This document shows, in pieces, positions 7,199 through 10,067 of a stretch of DNA of 10,067 nt; the first letter of the stretch is position 1; each line of letters opens with the position of its first letter. The notes under the pieces are model-generated. The model worked only from the letters and a program-made list of their open reading frames with translations. It was not told the DNA's origin and did no database searches. The translations under genes and the position numbers were made by a program. This stretch comes from Oscillospiraceae bacterium (lineage in GTDB: Bacteria; Bacillota_A; Clostridia; Oscillospirales; Oscillospiraceae), in assembly GCA_017540945.1 (NCBI GenBank), contig JAFYAB010000130.1, positions 1 through 10,067 on the forward strand, written 5' to 3'.

Positions 7199-8362
7199 AT
7201 GGTGATCGGTATTCCCAGAGAGATTATGCACGACGAGGGCCGCGTGTCCGCCACCCCCGAAACCGTCAAGAAGATGAAGGCCGACGGCTTTGAAGTCCTG
7301 GTCGAGAAGAACGCCGGCGCCGGCGCCTTCTTTGCCGACGCGGAGTACGCCGCCGCCGGCGCCGAGATCGTGGCCGACGTCGCCGAGCTCTACCGGCGCG
7401 CCGACATCGTTCTGAAGGTCAAGGAGCCCCTGTTCAACGAAGAGAAGGGCCTGCACGAGATCGACATGATGCATGCGGGTCAGTACCTCATCACCTTCAT
7501 CCACCCCGCCTCCCCCGTCAACCACGAGATGGTCAGAAAGATGGCCGCCAAGGGCATCATCGGCCTGACCCTGGACGGCGTGCCCCGCATCTCCCGGGCC
7601 CAGAACATGGACGCGCTGACCTCCATGTCCACCTGCGCCGGCTACAAGGGCATCCTGATCGCCGCCAACGACCTGACCAAGTTCATGCCCCAGATCTTCT
7701 GCGCCGTGGGCATGATCAAGCCCATCAACGCCCTGGTCATCGGCACCGGCGTGGCCGGCCTGCAGGCCCTGGCCACCGCCAAGCGTCTGGGCGCCGTCAC
7801 CTACGCCGCCGATATCCGTCCCGCCGCCGCCGAGCAGGCCAAGAGCCTGGGCGCCAGGATCGTGGAGCTGGGCGTCCCCGCCGAGAAGGCCATGGGCGAG
7901 GGCGGCTATGCCCTGGCTCTGGACGAGCAGACCCTGGAGGGCGAGCGCAAAGTCCTGGCCGACGTGGTCAAGGATATGGACATCATCTTCTGCTCCGCTC
8001 TGGTTCCCTCCAAGCTGGCTCCCGTCATCCTCACCGAGGAGATGGTCAAGTCCATGAAGCCCGGCTCTGTCATCGTGGACATCTCCATCGACCAGGGCGG
8101 CAACTGCGCGCTGACCGTCCCCGGCGAGACCGCCAAGAAGTACGGCGTCACCATCGAGGGCATCAAGAACATCCCCGGCATGCTGCCCACCTCCTCCACC
8201 TGGATGTTCGCCCAGAACATCTACAACCTGGTCAAGTACCTGAACAAGACCGGCGAGTTCAAGCTGGACCGCAATGACGACATCGTCAAGGGCATCCTCA
8301 CCACCATCGGCGGCGAGATCGTCCACCAGGGCGCGCTGGACGCCATGAAGAGAGTCCACTGA
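7199..8362 (+). CDS. pntAA: NAD(P) transhydrogenase subunit alpha 1 (NAD(H)-binding domain I)
   Basis: This is the soluble NAD(H)-binding subunit of proton-translocating transhydrogenase, which exchanges hydride between NADH and NADP+ using the proton gradient. It has 387 residues, like the separate alpha-1 subunit of Rhodospirillum rubrum (about 384). It opens with VIGIPREI, shared with alanine dehydrogenases. PRISRAQNMD (129-138) carries Arg130, Gln135 and Asp138, matching R127, Q132 and D135 of R. rubrum domain I. The Rossmann loop GTGVAG is at 182-187, Asp205 in AADIRP would bind the adenosine ribose of NAD, and the mobile loop around Tyr237 (EGGYALALDEQ) is present. The RAQ/GYKG context and the downstream membrane subunits favour PntAA over alanine dehydrogenase. 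It is followed by an intercistronic hairpin and pntAB. Confidence 0.93.
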   Translation: MVIGIPREIMHDEGRVSATPETVKKMKADGFEVLVEKNAGAGAFFADAEYAAAGAEIVADVAELYRRADIVLKVKEPLFNEEKGLHEIDMMHAGQYLITFIHPASPVNHEMVRKMAAKGIIGLTLDGVPRISRAQNMDALTSMSTCAGYKGILIAANDLTKFMPQIFCAVGMIKPINALVIGTGVAGLQALATAKRLGAVTYAADIRPAAAEQAKSLGARIVELGVPAEKAMGEGGYALALDEQTLEGERKVLADVVKDMDIIFCSALVPSKLAPVILTEEMVKSMKPGSVIVDISIDQGGNCALTVPGETAKKYGVTIEGIKNIPGMLPTSSTWMFAQNIYNLVKYLNKTGEFKLDRNDDIVKGILTTIGGEIVHQGALDAMKRVH

Positions 8363-8379
8363 TTCACAACAACAGAGCG

Positions 8380-8410
8380 GGAAAGGGGTCAATTCGATTG
8401 GCCCCTTTCC
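8380..8410 (+). other. Strong intercistronic hairpin between pntAA and pntAB
   Basis: GGAAAGGGGTCAAT (8380-8393) pairs with ATTGGCCCCTTTCC (8397-8410) in a 14-bp stem with one T-G wobble and a TCG loop. It begins 17 bases after the pntAA stop and ends 40 bases before the pntAB start. The following bases (TTGCAAAATG) are not a T-run, so full termination is unlikely. A partial terminator, an RNase barrier or an mRNA stabiliser that sets PntAA to PntAB/PntB stoichiometry is more plausible. Confidence 0.7.
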
Positions 8411-8450
8411 TTGCAAAATGACTGATTTACCAACGAAGGGAGAACCTGCC

Positions 8451-8759
8451 ATGCCTCAATGGGCTCTGATCCTCATTTTCCTGGCTGCCAGCGTCGTGGG
8501 CTATCTGATCATCCGTCAGGTGCCGACCCTGCTGCACACCCCCCTGATGTCCGGCATGAACGCCCTGTCCGGCATCACCGTCCTGGGCGCCCTCACCGTC
8601 ACCGCCGTGGCTCTGAAGCCCGTCAGCAGCGTGCTGAGCGTGATCGTGGGCTTCCTGGCCATCGTCATGGCCATGGTGAACGTGGCCGGGGGCTTCGGCA
8701 TCACCGGCCGCATGCTCCGCATGTTCAAAACGAAGAAAACCGAGCGGGAGGAGGGCTGA
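8451..8759 (+). CDS. pntAB: NAD(P) transhydrogenase subunit alpha 2 (membrane)
   Basis: This 102-residue membrane protein forms part of the proton channel together with PntB. Three hydrophobic helices are visible at about 5-22, 37-55 and 59-80. The family signature VPTLLHTPLMSGMNALSG (24-41) is intact, as is the C-terminal NVAGGFGITGRMLRMF (77-92), which precedes a charged cytoplasmic tail. At residue 40 it has Ser (NALSG) where the Thermus-type alpha-2 subunit has a channel histidine (NFIHG, from memory). The start at 8451 has AAGGGAG eight bases upstream; the in-frame ATG at 8418 has no ribosome binding site and abuts the upstream hairpin. Its last codons carry the ribosome binding site of pntB. 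Confidence 0.92.
   Translation: MPQWALILIFLAASVVGYLIIRQVPTLLHTPLMSGMNALSGITVLGALTVTAVALKPVSSVLSVIVGFLAIVMAMVNVAGGFGITGRMLRMFKTKKTEREEG
8747..8755 (+). promoter_or_regulatory. Ribosome binding site of pntB inside the pntAB end
   Basis: GGAGGAGGG ends seven bases before the pntB ATG and lies within the last pntAB codons (encoding Arg-Glu-Glu-Gly). With only three bases between stop and start, translation of the two membrane subunits is probably coupled. Confidence 0.75.
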
Positions 8760-8762
8760 GCC

Positions 8763-10067
8763 ATGGCAGTACAGATCAACTCCACCGCTTACCTGGTCAT
8801 CACCGCCCTCATGGTCCTGGGCGTGCTGATCGGCATCAGCATGATGAGCAAGGTCAAAACCGCCCGCTGGGGCAACGCGCTCTCCGCCCTCTGCTCCGTG
8901 ATCGCCATTCTGGTGACCATGAATCAGAACGCCATTCTGGACGCCCCCGTGATCTGGATCGCCATCGCCGTGGGCGCCGTTCTGAGCCTGATCTGCGCGG
9001 CCAAGGTCAAGATGATCCAGATGCCCCAGGTGGTGGCCTTCCTGAACGGCCTGGGCGGTATTTCCTCCGCGCTGGTGGCCATCCTCTCCGTGATCCAGGC
9101 CCGGGACAGCTTCTCCAAATACGTGGCCGTGCTGGCCCTGGTGATCGGCTTCGTGACCTTCACCGGCTCCATGGTGGCCGCGGGCAAGCTGGCCAAGCTT
9201 CTGCCCCAGAAGCCCGTGATCTGGAAGAACCACTCCCTGATCGTCAACGCCACGCTGATCGCCACGGTGATTGCCGGCGTCCTGGGAGTGATCCTGGACA
9301 GCACCCTCCTCTACGTCCTCACCGCGGCTCTGGCCTGCTTCTTCGGGGTGGCCTTCTCCGTCCGGGTGGGCGGCGCGGATATGCCCATCACCATTTCCCT
9401 GCTGAACTCCCTGTCCGGCGTGGCCGGCGGCATCGCGGGCATCGCCGTGGGAGATCTGATGCTGGTGGCCGTGGGCGGCATCGTGGGCGCCTCCGGCCTG
9501 CTGCTGACCCAGGTGATGTGCCGGGCCATGAACCGGAAGCTCAGCGCCATCCTGCTGGGCGGCACCGCCAAGCCCGCCCCCAAAGCCCCCGCAGCTCCGA
9601 AGGCCCCCGCGGCGCCGAAGACTCCCGCAGGGGCCGCCGCTCCCGTAGGGGCCGACGCCCACATCGGCCCGACCGCCGCCGCTCCCGCAGGGGCCGACGC
9701 CCACATCGGCCCGACCGCCGCCGCTCCCGTAGGGGCCGATGCCCACATCGGCCCTGCCCCCGACGCCCCCAAACCCGCCGTCACCCCCGGCGCGATCCTG
9801 GCCTCCGCGAAAAAGGTCATGATCGTCCCCGGCTACGGCATGGCCCTGGCCCAGGCCCAGCGCCTGGTGAAGCAGCTGGCCGACAAACTGGAAGCCAAGG
9901 GCTGCGAGGTCAAGTTTGCCATCCATCCCGTGGCGGGCCGCATGCCCGGCCATATGAACGTGCTGCTCTGCGAGGTGGACGTCCCCTACGACCAGCTCTA
10001 TGAGATGGACGCGGTGAACGACGAGTTCAAGGACTGCGACGCCGCCGTCATCATCGGCGCCTCCGAC
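8763..10067 (+). CDS. pntB: NAD(P) transhydrogenase subunit beta, partial (3' end outside window)
   Basis: The frame is open from ATG 8763 to the window edge (435 codons). About 70 C-terminal residues are missing judging by E. coli PntB. The N-terminal part (about 9-265) is the membrane domain, with hydrophobic segments and the signatures MPQVVAFLNGLGG (87-99), VTFTGSMVAAGKL (131-143), GGADMP (203-208, Asp206) and MCRAMNR (252-258). The NADP(H)-binding domain III begins near 343: VPGYGMALAQAQ (355-366) holds the nucleotide loop, then HPVAGRMPGHMNVLL (388-402) and the start of the VIIGASD segment at 429-435. Between them lies an unusually long Ala/Pro-rich hinge (about 270-341), part of which is a 42-bp tandem repeat. 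E. coli His91 aligns with Asn95 here. The 3-base gap to pntAB and the internal GGAGGAGGG indicate one operon. Confidence 0.93.
   Translation, partial: MAVQINSTAYLVITALMVLGVLIGISMMSKVKTARWGNALSALCSVIAILVTMNQNAILDAPVIWIAIAVGAVLSLICAAKVKMIQMPQVVAFLNGLGGISSALVAILSVIQARDSFSKYVAVLALVIGFVTFTGSMVAAGKLAKLLPQKPVIWKNHSLIVNATLIATVIAGVLGVILDSTLLYVLTAALACFFGVAFSVRVGGADMPITISLLNSLSGVAGGIAGIAVGDLMLVAVGGIVGASGLLLTQVMCRAMNRKLSAILLGGTAKPAPKAPAAPKAPAAPKTPAGAAAPVGADAHIGPTAAAPAGADAHIGPTAAAPVGADAHIGPAPDAPKPAVTPGAILASAKKVMIVPGYGMALAQAQRLVKQLADKLEAKGCEVKFAIHPVAGRMPGHMNVLLCEVDVPYDQLYEMDAVNDEFKDCDAAVIIGASD
9623..9754 (+). repeat. In-frame 42-bp palindromic tandem repeat in the pntB hinge
   Basis: Two full 42-base units start at 9641 and 9683, and a third at 9725 is recognisable for 30 bases (to 9754). 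A truncated copy (TCCCGCAGGGGCCG) precedes them at 9623. The units are nearly identical: GTA/GCA near the start and GAC/GAT are the differences I see. Each encodes 14 residues of the form AP(V/A)GADAHIGPTAA. Each also contains an inverted repeat, GGGCCGA(C/T)G-CCCA-CATCGGCCC, perfect (9-bp arms) in the third copy. The high nucleotide identity and the palindrome suggest recent expansion of a mobile-like intergenic element inside a coding hinge. Confidence 0.9.

Noticed and set aside
7199..8362. Alanine dehydrogenase instead of PntAA
   Set aside because: The N-terminus is shared, but PRISRAQNMD, the mobile-loop region and the adjoining pntAB and pntB identify the transhydrogenase subunit.
8418..8450. 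Earlier in-frame ATG for pntAB
   Set aside because: The upstream sequence is the hairpin flank without a ribosome binding site, and the added residues (MTDLPTKGEPA) are not family-like, whereas ATG 8451 has AAGGGAG at good spacing.
9641..9754. Direct repeats as a CRISPR array
   Set aside because: Copies are contiguous with a 42-bp period, lack unique spacers and are part of an open coding frame.
8427..9953. Minus-strand open frame of 508 codons opposite pntAB/pntB
   Set aside because: Gly/His/Asp-rich composition is the usual shadow of GC-rich coding DNA; the plus-strand frames have unmistakable Pnt signatures.

Overview
The window is GC-rich, with coding third positions almost all G or C. 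It reads as chromosomal DNA of a gut-type Gram-positive bacterium, most likely a high-GC member of the Clostridia (Oscillospirales-like). That placement is inferred from strong Shine-Dalgarno sites, a CBM34-type intracellular maltogenic amylase, a giant FtsX-type permease with a coiled-coil insert, and a three-subunit Pnt transhydrogenase. No 16S gene or other marker is present to fix the taxon.

Layout. Positions 1-394 hold no convincing gene. They contain four successive inverted repeats (1-160), an unassigned stretch (161-297) and a heptanucleotide tandem repeat (298-338). A minus-strand GH13 alpha-glucan hydrolase gene follows (395-2305); a hairpin lies just beyond its stop codon and a second, different heptanucleotide repeat lies in its 5' leader. 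A compact divergent promoter region (about 2359-2418) separates it from a plus-strand two-gene ABC transporter: the ATPase (2465-3166) overlaps the 1120-residue permease (3160-6522) by 7 bases. An AT-rich gap (6523-6671) carries a good promoter for an Lrp/AsnC-type regulator (6672-7121). The proton-translocating NAD(P) transhydrogenase genes pntAA, pntAB and pntB follow in the same direction; pntB runs off the right edge.

How the genes work together. The amylase would degrade maltodextrin or cyclodextrin in the cytoplasm. The ABC pair belongs to the MacB/FtsX-type (type VII) transporters, which act mechanically on the envelope or export substrates; nothing here ties it to sugar uptake. The regulator and pnt genes form a plausible redox/amino-acid unit: PntAA binds NAD(H), PntAB and the N-terminal part of PntB form the proton channel, and the C-terminal part of PntB binds NADP(H).

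The most notable observations are in the pnt genes. A palindrome-containing 42-bp element is tandemly repeated in frame inside the PntB hinge. As I read the alignment, both known positions of the proton-channel histidine are occupied by non-histidine residues (Asn95 of PntB, Ser40 of PntAB). A 14-bp-stem hairpin also separates pntAA from pntAB. I see no CRISPR array, transposase, prophage, tRNA or rRNA, and no clear case for a wholly new multi-gene system.
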